DNA of 64,000 nucleotides from Mycolicibacterium litorale (GCF_014218295.1 NZ_AP023287.1:2108001-2172000); one strand, 5' to 3'; positions 25,888 through 36,663 are shown, numbered from the stretch's first letter. Numbers and translations: made by a program. The notes: a model not told the origin generated them from the letters alone.

Positions 25888-27108
25888 GTGCTGATGGCTG
25901 TCACGCTCACCGGGGACCAGGCCCGTCGGATCGCCGTCGCCGCTCAGGGGTTCGCCGAGGCCAAGCCGCGCGGCGCGGTCAACCGCGCGCATCTGCGCCG
26001 GCTGATCAACCGCATCCAGGTGCTGCAACTGGATTCGGTGTCGGTGGCGGTGCGGGCGCACTACGCCCCGGTGTTCAGCCGGCTGGGTCCCTACGACCGC
26101 GGGGTGCTCGACGCGGCGGCGTGGTCGCATTCCGCGCGGGCGCCGCGGCTGCTGGTCGAGTACTGGGCGCACGAGGCGGCGTTGATGGCCGTCGACGACT
26201 GGCCGCTGCTGCGCTGGCGGATGCGCGAGTACACCCACGGCCGGTGGGGCACGCACATCGTCAAGGCCAACCCGCAGCTCGTCGACGACGTGGTCGCGGC
26301 GGTCACCGCGCTCGGACCGGCCACCGCCGGACAGATCGAGGAGTACCTGGGCGCCGAGCAGCGCGGCCGCAAGGGCCCGTGGTGGGACCGCAGCGACACC
26401 AAGTGGGTGACCGAGGCGCTGTTCGCCGCCGGCGTGCTCACCACCGCCACCCGCGTCGGCTTCGCCCGTCACTACGACCTCACCGAACGGGTGCTTCCCG
26501 CCGAGGTCGTGGCCCGTGTCGTCGACGATGGCGACGCGATCCGTGAGCTGTGTCTGCGGGCGGCCGGGGCGTTGGGCGTGGCCACCGAGGCCGACATCCG
26601 CGACTACTTCCGGCTGGCGGCCAAGCCGGTCAGGCCCGCGCTCGCGGAGCTGGTGGCCGCTGGTGAGCTGGAACCGGTCGAGGTCGACGGCTGGGCGGCC
26701 CCGGCGTATCTACGTGCGGGCCAAGTCATTCCGCGCACCGACCGCGGGACCGCGCTGCTGTGCCCGTTCGATCCGCTGATCTTCTTCCGTCCGCGGGTCG
26801 AACGGCTCTTCGGTTTCCACTACCGCATCGAGATCTACACTCCCGCGCCGAAGCGACAGTACGGGTATTACGTGTGGCCGTTCCTGCTCGACGGCAGGCT
26901 GGTGGGGCGGGTCGACCTCAAGGCCGAGCGGACCCGCGACGCGCTGCATGTCGTGGGCGCCTTCGCCGAACCGGGAGAGGACCGCGAACGGGTCGCCGCG
27001 GCGCTGGCGGTCGAGCTGAAGACGATGGCGCAGTGGTTGCGGCTGGCCGGTGTGACGGTCGGGGAGCGCGGCGACCTGGTCGGGGCGCTGGACCATGCGG
27101 TGGCATGA
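25888..27108 (+). CDS. YcaQ-like winged-helix DNA glycosylase family protein
   Basis: 406 residues. The segment NRIQVLQLDSVSVAVRAHYAPVFSRLG contains the QLD variant of the QxQ/QxD motif used by HTH_42/YcaQ proteins, which unhook interstrand crosslinks and remove alkylated bases; the WDRSDTKWVTEALFAAGVL and LCPFDPLIFFRPRVERLFGF blocks are also typical. GTG 25888 is chosen because GGTAGG lies seven bases upstream; ATG 25894 two codons later is a close alternative. The gene lies in a block absent from the corresponding M. tuberculosis region. Confidence 0.85.
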   Translation: MLMAVTLTGDQARRIAVAAQGFAEAKPRGAVNRAHLRRLINRIQVLQLDSVSVAVRAHYAPVFSRLGPYDRGVLDAAAWSHSARAPRLLVEYWAHEAALMAVDDWPLLRWRMREYTHGRWGTHIVKANPQLVDDVVAAVTALGPATAGQIEEYLGAEQRGRKGPWWDRSDTKWVTEALFAAGVLTTATRVGFARHYDLTERVLPAEVVARVVDDGDAIRELCLRAAGALGVATEADIRDYFRLAAKPVRPALAELVAAGELEPVEVDGWAAPAYLRAGQVIPRTDRGTALLCPFDPLIFFRPRVERLFGFHYRIEIYTPAPKRQYGYYVWPFLLDGRLVGRVDLKAERTRDALHVVGAFAEPGEDRERVAAALAVELKTMAQWLRLAGVTVGERGDLVGALDHAVA

Positions 27109-27129
27109 CAGACGGTGTAAGACAATCCC

Positions 27130-28278
27130 GTGTCGAACACGAGAACTGAGGATCGGTCGAAGCCGGCGCGACGGCCCCGAGGCGTGGTCGAGCCGCTTCG
27201 GCGCTGGTGGCGCCAGAGCGACCAGTTCGACTGGTTCACCGTGTACCTACGCGACCGCGGTCTGCAGCTGCAGTGGAGACTGGCCACCTTCGGCTTCACC
27301 GCAGTGCTCGCGGCGCTGCCGATCGTGTTGCTGGGCAGCCCGGTCGGCCCCGATCACCCGCTGACGCGCGCGGTGGCGGTCGTCTCCGCGGTGTGCGGGG
27401 CGAGTGCGTCGGTGCTGTGGCTGCGGCGATGGCCCACACGCAACCAGTCGCTGCTTTTCAACATCGTGTGCTCGCTGAGCATCGCAGCCATGTGCCTGGC
27501 GATGTCGAATCCCTACAACGGCCTGATGGGCTGCGCGCTGTTCGCGGCCGTCGGCGGATTCCTCGCCTATTTCCACGCCCTCAGCCACATGCTGGTCAAC
27601 CTCGCCGTCGCGATGCTGTGCTCGGCGGTCAGCGCGGCCCGGCTACTGGCCGACACCGGCGACATGTCGCTGACCGTCGCGGCGCTGCTGACGGTGGTCG
27701 CACTCAACGTCGGCGTGCCGTTCGGTATCGAGTCGCTGGTGCACACGTTGCGCACCGATCTTCGGAACTCCGATCGCGATCCGCTCACCGGGCTGCTCGA
27801 CCGGCGCGGCTTCTACACTGCGCTGCACGAGCTGGCCGTGAGTCAGCACCCCGGTGGGGGATACCTGAACCTCACGATGATCGACCTCGACGACTTCAAG
27901 AAGGTCAACGACACCCATGGCCATGCCGCCGGCGACCACGTGCTGGTGAATGTCGGTGTGGTCCTGCGCAAGACATGCCGCACCGATGCGCTGCTGTGCC
28001 GACTCGGCGGGGAGGAGTTCGTGGTCGCGGACAGCGACGAACCCGTTCAGCATGTGGCCACCATGGAGCGCGTTCGGCGCGAGCTCGTCACCGTGCCCTT
28101 CGGCGTCACCGCGAGCTTCGGTACGTGCACCGTGACGGCCGACCCCGGCGGGGCGCGGGATCGCCCCGAATTCGTCGAGCACCTCATCCGGGTGGCCGAT
28201 ACCGCGATGTACCGATCGAAACGCGCAGGGGGAGACCGGATTCACCACCAGCGCCTCGATCAGGTGGGTCCGGAATAG
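27130..28278 (+). CDS. Membrane-bound diguanylate cyclase (GGDEF domain)
   Basis: 382 residues, GTG start. About six transmembrane helices (residues 50-210) precede a GGDEF domain beginning DPLTGLLDRRGFY. The active-site signature is GGEEF at 293-297 and the metal-binding Asp is in MIDLDDFKKVNDTHGH, so the cyclase should be active, making cyclic di-GMP from GTP. A canonical RxxD inhibitory site five residues before the signature is not seen (the residues there read RTDA), suggesting weak or no product inhibition. No EAL domain follows. The sensory membrane domain has no recognisable ligand site. Confidence 0.92.
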   Translation: MSNTRTEDRSKPARRPRGVVEPLRRWWRQSDQFDWFTVYLRDRGLQLQWRLATFGFTAVLAALPIVLLGSPVGPDHPLTRAVAVVSAVCGASASVLWLRRWPTRNQSLLFNIVCSLSIAAMCLAMSNPYNGLMGCALFAAVGGFLAYFHALSHMLVNLAVAMLCSAVSAARLLADTGDMSLTVAALLTVVALNVGVPFGIESLVHTLRTDLRNSDRDPLTGLLDRRGFYTALHELAVSQHPGGGYLNLTMIDLDDFKKVNDTHGHAAGDHVLVNVGVVLRKTCRTDALLCRLGGEEFVVADSDEPVQHVATMERVRRELVTVPFGVTASFGTCTVTADPGGARDRPEFVEHLIRVADTAMYRSKRAGGDRIHHQRLDQVGPE

Positions 28279-28306
28279 GACGCTCTCGGGTGTGGGGGAC
28301 TAGGGA

Positions 28307-29761
28307 CTACCTCGGCCCGGTGGTTCCCCCGACCGAACCCTCGCCGATGGTGCCGAGCTCCTGCTCGGTTGCGAGCTCCGGCACGCCGCGGCCACGCACG
28401 ATGTTGATCCCGAAGATCACCGCACCGATCACCAGCCACACGGCGCCGCCGATCTTGGCCAGCGCATCGGCGTTGAACAGCACGTAGGCGATGATCAGGA
28501 ACCCGAGCGTCGGCACGACGAGGTGCAGCAGGTAGTTCTTCGACTTCCTGCGGACCAGGTAGTACCAGAGCACCGACAGGTGCAGCAGGCAGAATCCGAA
28601 CAGGGCGCCGAAGTTGACCAGCGACGAGATCAGGCCGATCTGGCCGACGAAGAACAGCACCAGCACCAGGCTGAGCGCGCTCACGGTCAGCAGCGCCAGC
28701 ATCGGGACCTGCCGGCTGCTGATCCGGGACAGGTAGCTCGGCAGCTGGCGGTCGCGGCTCATCGAGTACAGCAACCGGCTGGTCGCGGCCTGGGCGGCCA
28801 TGGCGTTGGCGAACCCGACGGCGAGCACGTTGACGACGAAGAACGCGTTCATCCACCCGGTGTTCGCCGCCGCCTGTACCAACGTGAAGAAGGCGTTGCC
28901 CGCTTCGTCCTCGCTGAACGACTCTCGCCCGCCGGCGAGCAGGCTGGCCAGCCACGTCTGCACCACGAACAGCGTCGCCACGACGAACAGGGCGATCAGC
29001 ATGGCCCGGCCCGCGGGGTTGCGTCGACCCGTCGACTCCTCGGCCAGCGTCGAGATGCCGTCGAAACCCAGGAAACTCAGCACCGCGATGGACAAGGCGG
29101 TCGCCAGCAGCGGTGCACTCACCACGTCGGGATCCCAGATCGGCGAGATGCTCCAGCCCACGTCGGGCAGCGATTGGCCGTTGATCGCGCGTACCGCGAT
29201 CACGATGAAGATCGCCACGAACACCAACTCGATGACCAGGAACACGCGGTTGGCGAGTTTGAGTGAGCCGACCCCGGCCAGGTTGATCACGGTGTTCACC
29301 AGGACGAAGATGACCGCCCACAGCCAGCGGGGGGTGCCGGGGAACAGGCCGATCATCGATTCGGCGGCGAAGACGTAGAGCAGGGTGGGCACCAGCAGGT
29401 AGTCCAGCAGGATCGCCCAGCCGGCGAAAAACCCCGCGGCGGGATGGATTCCGCGGCCCACGTAGGAGAAGACCGAGCCGGCCAGCGGGAAGGACTTCGC
29501 CATCTGGGAGTAGGCGAGCGCGGTGAACACCATCGCCACGAGGCCGACGAGGTAGACCAGCGGCACCATCCCGGAGGCGCTGTTGTAGACGGTTCCGAAG
29601 ATGGCCCACGGTGCGATCGGCACCATGAACACCAGCCCGTAGACCACCAGGTCCACCGTGGCCACCGACCGGTTCAGTTCCTGTCTGTAGCCGAAAGACT
29701 CCAGCGTGCGCTGTCCCTCGGGGCCGGTGGCTGCCGAAGCGCCGGTGTCGGGTGTGGCCAT
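28307..29761 (-). CDS. APC-superfamily amino acid permease
   Basis: 484 residues with about twelve transmembrane helices. The N-terminal helix region (DLVVYGLVFMVPIAPWAIFG) and the GFDGISTLAEES motif of APC transporters are present. It would import an amino acid or related amine. The gene lies 12 bases downstream of the proline iminopeptidase-like gene on the same strand, so both form an operon, with a divergent GntR regulator. This suggests uptake plus hydrolysis of an amino acid amide or small peptide. Confidence 0.9.
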   Translation of the reverse strand: MATPDTGASAATGPEGQRTLESFGYRQELNRSVATVDLVVYGLVFMVPIAPWAIFGTVYNSASGMVPLVYLVGLVAMVFTALAYSQMAKSFPLAGSVFSYVGRGIHPAAGFFAGWAILLDYLLVPTLLYVFAAESMIGLFPGTPRWLWAVIFVLVNTVINLAGVGSLKLANRVFLVIELVFVAIFIVIAVRAINGQSLPDVGWSISPIWDPDVVSAPLLATALSIAVLSFLGFDGISTLAEESTGRRNPAGRAMLIALFVVATLFVVQTWLASLLAGGRESFSEDEAGNAFFTLVQAAANTGWMNAFFVVNVLAVGFANAMAAQAATSRLLYSMSRDRQLPSYLSRISSRQVPMLALLTVSALSLVLVLFFVGQIGLISSLVNFGALFGFCLLHLSVLWYYLVRRKSKNYLLHLVVPTLGFLIIAYVLFNADALAKIGGAVWLVIGAVIFGINIVRGRGVPELATEQELGTIGEGSVGGTTGPR

Positions 29762-29773
29762 GGGCGTTCCTTG

Positions 29774-30679
29774 TCAGCTGGTGGGATCGTGGGCGGCGAG
29801 GAATTCGGCGATGACGGCCCGGAACTCCGCGGGTTTCTCGAGGTGGCTGCAGTGGCTGGCGTCCGGGAACACGTGACTGCGCACGTCGGGGATGTGGTCG
29901 ACGAACGGCGCCCACGTCGCCGGGGTGGCCTCGTCGAATTCGCCGGCCACCACCAGGGTCGGCGCGGTGATGGCGCCGAGTCGGTCGATGATGCTCCACT
30001 CGCGCAGAGTGCCCAGGACGTGGAACTCGTTGGGACCGTTCATCGTGTGGTAGACCGTCGGCTCCGCTTCCATCTGTTCGGTGGTCTCGACGAAGTCCTG
30101 CGGTGGCGGAACCACCCGGCACACATGGCGCACGTAGAACTCCTCGGTGGCCGCGAGGTACTCGGGGTCGGTGACGGTCCCGTCGGCCTCGTGCCGGTCC
30201 AGCGCCGCCCGGGTCTCGGCGGGCAGCTGGGCGCGCAGTTCGGCGGCCGCGGCCATCCACAGATGCATCGACGCCGGGGAGTTGCAGATCGACAGCGACG
30301 CCAGACCCGGCGGCTGCCGGACCGCGATCTCGGCGCCGAGCATGCCGCCCCAGGACTGGCCGAGCACGTGGTAGTGCTCGATGCCCAGCGCCGAGCGCAC
30401 GGCGTGGAACTCCTCGACGAACAACTCGGGGGTCCAGAAGTCCGCGGGTGCGTCGGGGAGGTGGGTGCTGTTCCCGCAGCCGATCTGGTCGTAGTGGACG
30501 ACGCGCCGGCCGGTCTCGTCGGCCAGTTCGGCGATGTTGCGCACGTAGTTGTGGGCCATGCCCGGTCCGCCGTGCAGCACGACCAGCGGCAACAGGCCTT
30601 CACGCGGTTGGTCCGGATCGGCGATCCGGACCCAGGTTTGGTGGTCTCGGAACGGCACGGTGCGGGTGTCGACGAGCAT
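29774..30679 (-). CDS. Proline iminopeptidase-family alpha/beta hydrolase
   Basis: 301 residues. S33-family features: HGGPGMAHNY (oxyanion hole), nucleophile in LGQSWGGMLG (about residue 110), acid in VAGEFDEATP and histidine in DASHCSHLEKP. Members release N-terminal proline or hydrolyse L-amino acid amides; which applies cannot be told. First gene of the two-gene operon with the APC permease, divergent from a GntR-type regulator 84 bases away. Confidence 0.9.
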   Translation of the reverse strand: MLVDTRTVPFRDHQTWVRIADPDQPREGLLPLVVLHGGPGMAHNYVRNIAELADETGRRVVHYDQIGCGNSTHLPDAPADFWTPELFVEEFHAVRSALGIEHYHVLGQSWGGMLGAEIAVRQPPGLASLSICNSPASMHLWMAAAAELRAQLPAETRAALDRHEADGTVTDPEYLAATEEFYVRHVCRVVPPPQDFVETTEQMEAEPTVYHTMNGPNEFHVLGTLREWSIIDRLGAITAPTLVVAGEFDEATPATWAPFVDHIPDVRSHVFPDASHCSHLEKPAEFRAVIAEFLAAHDPTS

Positions 30680-30702
30680 GGCGACCAGAATGACCCGTTA
30701 AA

Positions 30703-30719
30703 GGTCTCGTTGCAAGACC
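30703..30719. promoter_or_regulatory. Candidate operator between the peptidase and GntR genes
   Basis: GGTCTCGTTGCAAGACC is an inverted repeat with 5-bp arms and a seven-base spacer containing TTGCAA. It lies in the short divergent intergenic region, where a GntR/FadR-type regulator would be expected to bind and control both directions. Confidence 0.4.
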
Positions 30720-30763
30720 AATGCCGGTCATTAACATGCCCGTATCCATGGAAAGGGCGGGAG

Positions 30764-31537
30764 ATGGTTGAGAACGCCGCCGCGGTGACGCCGGGTCTGC
30801 TGCGGCAGCAGCTGGACATGCCGTCGCGTGTCGACGAGATCACCGACCGACTCGTCACCGCGATCGCCCTCGGCGAATACCTGCCCGGCACCCGGCTACC
30901 GGTCGAGCGTGAACTGGCCGCCTCACTCGGGGTGGGGCGGATGACGGTGCGCGCCGCGCTCGCGCGGCTGGTGGAACGTGGCCTGCTCGAAACCCGGCGG
31001 GGTCGCGGCGGCGGCTCGTACGTCCTCGAGCAGTGGCGGGAGTCGTCCACCGAGTCGGTGGGCCGGACCCTGGCGATGCGGCTGGGGGAGCTGCGCGACC
31101 GGTGCGACGCGGTGTGCCGGCTGCACGGCGCCATCTGCCGCGCGGCGGCCGAATCACGCACCGACGCCGACGTGGTGGCCCTGAGGGAGGCGCTCGCCGC
31201 GTTCCGTGGCGCGCGCAGCGGGGTCGACGCGCAGCAGGCCGACAGCCGCCTGCACCTGACCATCATGGACGCCGCGCACAACCCCGTGCTCAAGAAGCTG
31301 CTGCTCGACCTCGAGGCGTCGGTCAGCATCGCCGCGCCGGCCCACCCGTGGGGAGAGAACGACACGATGGCCGCGATGGAGCGGCGCGCGCTGCACGACC
31401 ACGAACACCTCGTCGACGCGATCGTGTCGGGCCGTCCCGACGAGGCCGACGCGATCGCGCGCGCCCATGTGGCGATCGACTTCGAGCTGATCGCCGCGGC
31501 CATGCGGCGCGCCGGTGTGCCGACTGACCAGGGGTGA
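30764..31537 (+). CDS. GntR-family (FadR subfamily) transcriptional regulator
   Basis: 257 residues from ATG 30764, preceded by GGGCGGGAG. Winged HTH with PGTRLPVERELAASLGVGRMTVRAALARL (quoted in two parts by position: about residues 46-70), then the all-helical FCD effector domain with metal-binding histidines likely in DSRLHLTIMDAAHN, HDHEHLVDAI and AHVAIDF. It is divergent from the peptidase-permease operon and probably controls it. A 64-nt palindrome begins directly after its stop codon. Confidence 0.9.
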   Translation: MVENAAAVTPGLLRQQLDMPSRVDEITDRLVTAIALGEYLPGTRLPVERELAASLGVGRMTVRAALARLVERGLLETRRGRGGGSYVLEQWRESSTESVGRTLAMRLGELRDRCDAVCRLHGAICRAAAESRTDADVVALREALAAFRGARSGVDAQQADSRLHLTIMDAAHNPVLKKLLLDLEASVSIAAPAHPWGENDTMAAMERRALHDHEHLVDAIVSGRPDEADAIARAHVAIDFELIAAAMRRAGVPTDQG

Positions 31538-31601
31538 CGCCGAACGTGCGGCCAGTGCGAGAATCCGGCGCCGGAAATTCGCAGTGGGTGCACGTTCGGC
31601 G
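31538..31601. repeat. 64-nt near-perfect palindrome
   Basis: The two 32-base halves (31538-31569 and 31570-31601) pair at 26 of 32 positions, including the outer 12 bp (CGCCGAACGTGC with GCACGTTCGGCG) and the innermost TCCGGCGCCGGA. It starts on the base after the GntR stop and ends 49 bases before thyX. It has no T-run, so it is either a non-canonical terminator or a small dispersed palindromic element. Confidence 0.9.
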
Positions 31602-31638
31602 AGACGGGCGCATCCGACGAGGCACGCGGCCGCCACGT

Positions 31639-31644
31639 TAGGGT
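31639..31644 (+). promoter_or_regulatory. Predicted -10 box of thyX (leaderless)
   Basis: TAGGGT ends six bases before GTG 31651. Confidence 0.5.
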
Positions 31645-31650
31645 GACGCC

Positions 31651-33343
<1,693 letters not shown>

Positions 33344-33347
33344 CGCC

Positions 33348-35024
33348 GTGACCGACGGCCTCGTCCCGCCCGGCCCACTGGCGGTCGGCGGTCTCCGCGT
33401 GACCGCGCTCGGCGGGATCAGCGAGATCGGTCGCAACATGACCGTCTTCGAACACCTCGGCCGGCTGCTCATCATCGACTGCGGGGTGCTGTTCCCCGGA
33501 CACGACGAACCCGGGGTCGACCTGATCCTGCCCGACCTGCGCCACGTCGAACACCGCCTCGACGACGTCGAGGCGCTGGTGTTGACCCACGCCCACGAGG
33601 ACCACATCGGCGCGGTGCCGTTCCTGCTCAAGCTGCGGCCCGACATCCCCGTCGTCGGATCGCAGTTCACGCTCGCCCTGGTCCGCGAGAAGTGCCGCGA
33701 ACACCGCATCAAGCCGAAGTTCGTGGAGGTCGCCGAGGGTCAGCGCAGCACCCACGGCGTGTTCGAATGCCAGTACTTCGCGGTCAACCACTCGGTGCCG
33801 GGCTGTCTGGCCGTCGCGCTGCACACCGGCGCCGGCACCGTCCTGCACACCGGCGACATCAAACTCGACCAACTGCCGCTGGACGGCAGGCCGACCGATC
33901 TGCCGGGGATGTCGCGCCTCGGCGACGCCGGCGTCGACCTCTTCCTGTGCGATTCGACCAACGCCGACCGCCCCGGCGTCGGACCGTCCGAGAGCGAGAT
34001 CGGCCCGACCCTGCACCGCTTGATCCGCGGCGCCGACGGGCGGGTGATCGTGGCGTGCTTCGCCTCCAACGTCGATCGGGTCCAGCAGATCATCGACGCC
34101 TCCGTGGCCCTGGGACGGCGGGTGGCGTTCGTGGGCCGGTCGATGGTGCGCAACATGGGCATCGCACGCGAGCTGGGATACCTGAAGGTCGACGACAGCG
34201 ATCTGCTCGACATCGGTGCTGCCGAGATGATGCCGGCCGAGAAGGTCGTGCTGATCACCACCGGGACCCAGGGTGAGCCGATGTCGGCGCTGTCGCGGAT
34301 GTCGCGCGGTGAGCACCGCAGCATCACGCTGACCGCCGGCGACCTGATCATCCTGTCGTCGTCGCTGATCCCAGGCAACGAGGAGGCCGTCTACGGCGTC
34401 ATCGACTCGCTGTCCAAGATCGGCGCCCGAGTGGTCACGAATGCCCATGCGCGCGTGCATGTCTCGGGTCACGCCTACGCCGGTGAGCTGCTGTTCCTCT
34501 ACAACGGCGTCCGCCCGCGCAACGTGATGCCGGTGCACGGGACGTGGCGGCACCTACGGGCCAACGCCGCGCTGGCGGCGCGCACCGGGGTCCCGCCCGA
34601 GGCGATCATGCTGGCCGAGAACGGCGTCAGCGTCGACCTGGTGGCCGGGAAGGCCAGCATCGCCGGCGCGGTCGGTGTCGGCAAGATGTTCGTCGACGGG
34701 CTCATCACCGGTGACGTGGGGGAGACGACGCTGGGCGAGCGCCTCGTCCTGTCATCGGGTTTCGTCGCCGTCACCGTCGTGGTGCACCGCGGTACCGGGC
34801 GACCCGCGGGCCCGGCGCACCTGATGTCACGGGGATTCTCCGAGGACCCCAAGGCGCTCGAACCGGCCGCACGCAAGGTCGAGGAGGAACTCGAGCGGCT
34901 GGCCGCCGACACGGTCACCGACCCCGCCCGCATCGCCCAGGCGGTCCGGCGCACCGTCGGCAAGTGGGTCGGCGAGACTTACCGTCGCCAGCCGATGATC
35001 GTGCCGACGGTCATCGAGATCTGA
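33348..35024 (+). CDS. rnj: Ribonuclease J
   Basis: 558 residues, GTG start. Metallo-beta-lactamase/beta-CASP architecture: HAHEDH at residues 81-86, HTGDIKLDQ, FLCDSTNADRPG, beta-CASP segment TTGTQGEPMSALSRMS and C-terminal HVSGHAYAGELLFLYN, VHGTWRHLRANA. It has 5'-exonuclease and endonuclease activity in rRNA maturation and mRNA decay; with pnp it makes this window hold two core RNA-decay enzymes. It follows dapA as in M. tuberculosis. Confidence 0.96.
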   Translation: MTDGLVPPGPLAVGGLRVTALGGISEIGRNMTVFEHLGRLLIIDCGVLFPGHDEPGVDLILPDLRHVEHRLDDVEALVLTHAHEDHIGAVPFLLKLRPDIPVVGSQFTLALVREKCREHRIKPKFVEVAEGQRSTHGVFECQYFAVNHSVPGCLAVALHTGAGTVLHTGDIKLDQLPLDGRPTDLPGMSRLGDAGVDLFLCDSTNADRPGVGPSESEIGPTLHRLIRGADGRVIVACFASNVDRVQQIIDASVALGRRVAFVGRSMVRNMGIARELGYLKVDDSDLLDIGAAEMMPAEKVVLITTGTQGEPMSALSRMSRGEHRSITLTAGDLIILSSSLIPGNEEAVYGVIDSLSKIGARVVTNAHARVHVSGHAYAGELLFLYNGVRPRNVMPVHGTWRHLRANAALAARTGVPPEAIMLAENGVSVDLVAGKASIAGAVGVGKMFVDGLITGDVGETTLGERLVLSSGFVAVTVVVHRGTGRPAGPAHLMSRGFSEDPKALEPAARKVEEELERLAADTVTDPARIAQAVRRTVGKWVGETYRRQPMIVPTVIEI

Positions 35025-35139
35025 CTCGCGCACACCGGATTTCACCCGTTCGGACGAGGTACTGCGCTGCCCGTAGTGGTTTGGTGGACGACAGCGTCGA
35101 CACGACGTGGCCGCGGCGTCGAGCGGGAGGAGCACCACC

Positions 35140-35355
35140 ATGCACGCCCACGAACTCATCCATCCCTGGCAGCTGGCGACGGCGTGGGCCACCGCGCACC
35201 GGCGCCCGCAGGTCGTGGTGCTCGACGCCCACCCGGCGGCCCCGCACTGGTGGAGCGGGACGCACATCCTGCCCGAGAGCCGGTCGCACTACTATCCGTC
35301 CCGGTGCGGATACCTCGAGAGCTCGGAGATGTCACGCATGATGGGCCACCTCTGA
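35140..35355 (+). CDS. Small hypothetical protein, 71 residues
   Basis: ATG 35140 is preceded by a strong Shine-Dalgarno (GGGAGGAG, 35124-35131). The protein is rich in His, Trp and Ala (MHAHELIHPWQLATAWATAH, later HWWSGTHILPESRSHYYPSR) and has no membrane segment. I do not recognise a family. It replaces the methyltransferase gene found at this place in M. tuberculosis. Third-position GC is high throughout, which supports coding. It converges on the SDR gene with a five-base gap. Confidence 0.6.
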   Translation: MHAHELIHPWQLATAWATAHRRPQVVVLDAHPAAPHWWSGTHILPESRSHYYPSRCGYLESSEMSRMMGHL

Positions 35356-35360
35356 GCCGG

Positions 35361-36191
35361 TCAGCGTTTGTTGACGAACCCGGCGTCCACCGGCAGCGTG
35401 ATGCCCGTGATGTAGCGCGCCTCGTCGGAGGCCAGGAAGGCGACGGCGGCCGCGATGTCCTCGGGCTCGAGCGCCTGCACCGGCAGCGCGTTGGTCATGT
35501 TCGGGGCCATGACGCCCGCGCCCTGCGCCTCCTGTGCCAGACCCTCGAGCCAGCTGCGCGTGAACTCGTTGTCGATCATCGGGGTGTTCACCCCCGCGGG
35601 ATGCACCGAGTTCACCCGGATACTGTGGGTGGCAAGGATGTTCGCGTACACCCGCATGATCCCGACGATCCCGTGCTTGGCGGCCGCGTAGCCGATCGAC
35701 CCGGCCATCGGCGACGCGAGGCCGACGAGGCCGGCCACCGAACTGGTCAGCACGATCGATCCGCCGTTGCCTGCCTTGATCATCGGCCGCATGGCGACGT
35801 CGACGGTGTGGAAGACGCCGGTGAGGTTGACGTCGATGACGTCCTGCCAGGCGTCCTCTCCGGCCATCGGTGCGATGCCGGCGTTGGCGACCACCACGTC
35901 GAGCCGTCCGCCGAGCTGTTCGACGCCGGCGATCAGGGCAGACTTCAGCGCGGTGCGGTCGCGGACGTCGGCCTGTGACGCGACGATCCGCGCACCGGTG
36001 TCCTCGACGAGTTTGACCGTCGCCGCCAGGTCCTCCGGGGTGGCCAGCGGGTAGGGGACCGACGCGATCTGGTCGCAGAGATCCACGGCGATGATGTCGG
36101 CGCCGTCGGCGGCCAGCCGGAGCGCATGCGCGCGACCCTGGCCGCGCGCCGCTCCGGTGATGAAGGCGACCTTGCCCTCGAGTGGACGCAT
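35361..36191 (-). CDS. Mycofactocin-coupled SDR family oxidoreductase
   Basis: 276 residues. Cofactor motif [20 protein letters not shown] motif [10 protein letters not shown], catalytic Ser in VLTSSVAGL and YAAAK around residue 170. The insertion after the [20 protein letters not shown] segment is typical of the SDR subgroup that keeps NAD bound and hands electrons to mycofactocin. It oxidises an alcohol, substrate unknown. No mycofactocin biosynthesis gene is in the window. It follows the ABM-domain gene by five bases in one operon. Confidence 0.87.
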   Translation of the reverse strand: MRPLEGKVAFITGAARGQGRAHALRLAADGADIIAVDLCDQIASVPYPLATPEDLAATVKLVEDTGARIVASQADVRDRTALKSALIAGVEQLGGRLDVVVANAGIAPMAGEDAWQDVIDVNLTGVFHTVDVAMRPMIKAGNGGSIVLTSSVAGLVGLASPMAGSIGYAAAKHGIVGIMRVYANILATHSIRVNSVHPAGVNTPMIDNEFTRSWLEGLAQEAQGAGVMAPNMTNALPVQALEPEDIAAAVAFLASDEARYITGITLPVDAGFVNKR

Positions 36192-36196
36192 CGCCG

Positions 36197-36514
36197 TCAG
36201 GGCCGCAGCCGGCCCTTGGCCGGATCGCCGGCGACGACCGGCTGGGCCACCTTGATGTCCGGTGCGCCGGCGAGGTGCTCACCGATGTCGGCGAACATCT
36301 GGTTCATGGCGGGCGCTTTGCTGTGCGCCTGCAGGGCGTCGCCGTCGGCCCACTGTTCGATGAAGACGAACGTGCCGCCGTCGACTTCGTGCAGCGAGTA
36401 GAGATCGCACCCCGGTTCTTCGTGCACCGCGGCGACGGCCTTGGTGAGGATGTCGCGGACGGCGTCGAGGGACTCGGGCTTGACGGTCAGAGTGGCGACG
36501 ACGGTGACGGGCAT
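36197..36514 (-). CDS. Putative quinol monooxygenase (ABM domain)
   Basis: 105 residues from ATG 36514. The ABM fold is seen in [53 protein letters not shown]. Proteins of this type act on quinols or help in aromatic metabolism, but many have no proven activity. It is the first gene of the operon with the SDR, divergent from ftsK. The longer open frame to 36634 crosses the divergent promoter region and is rejected. Confidence 0.85.
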   Translation of the reverse strand: MPVTVVATLTVKPESLDAVRDILTKAVAAVHEEPGCDLYSLHEVDGGTFVFIEQWADGDALQAHSKAPAMNQMFADIGEHLAGAPDIKVAQPVVAGDPAKGRLRP

Positions 36515-36663
36515 GGACGCGGGACTCCTCGTTGAGTTCGACCGATCGATCAGACAGGTGTCCACCCTACTCATCGGCGACGGAGCGCAGACGACGCCGA
36601 CACCAACTTGTGACCTATGTGGCTGATGGTGCATGTGGGACTCAAGCGACTAGGCTGACCCCC
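36515..36663. promoter_or_regulatory. Divergent promoter region ABM-SDR operon / ftsK
   Basis: For ftsK, TAGGCT (36651-36656) ends seven bases before ATG 36664, so its mRNA is probably leaderless. On the other side the palindrome GATCGATC (36544-36551) lies about 30 bases upstream of the ABM gene, a possible operator of low confidence. Confidence 0.4.

Noticed and set aside
28279..28306. Terminator between the convergent diguanylate cyclase and permease genes
   Set aside because: The 28 bases show no stable inverted repeat or T-run.
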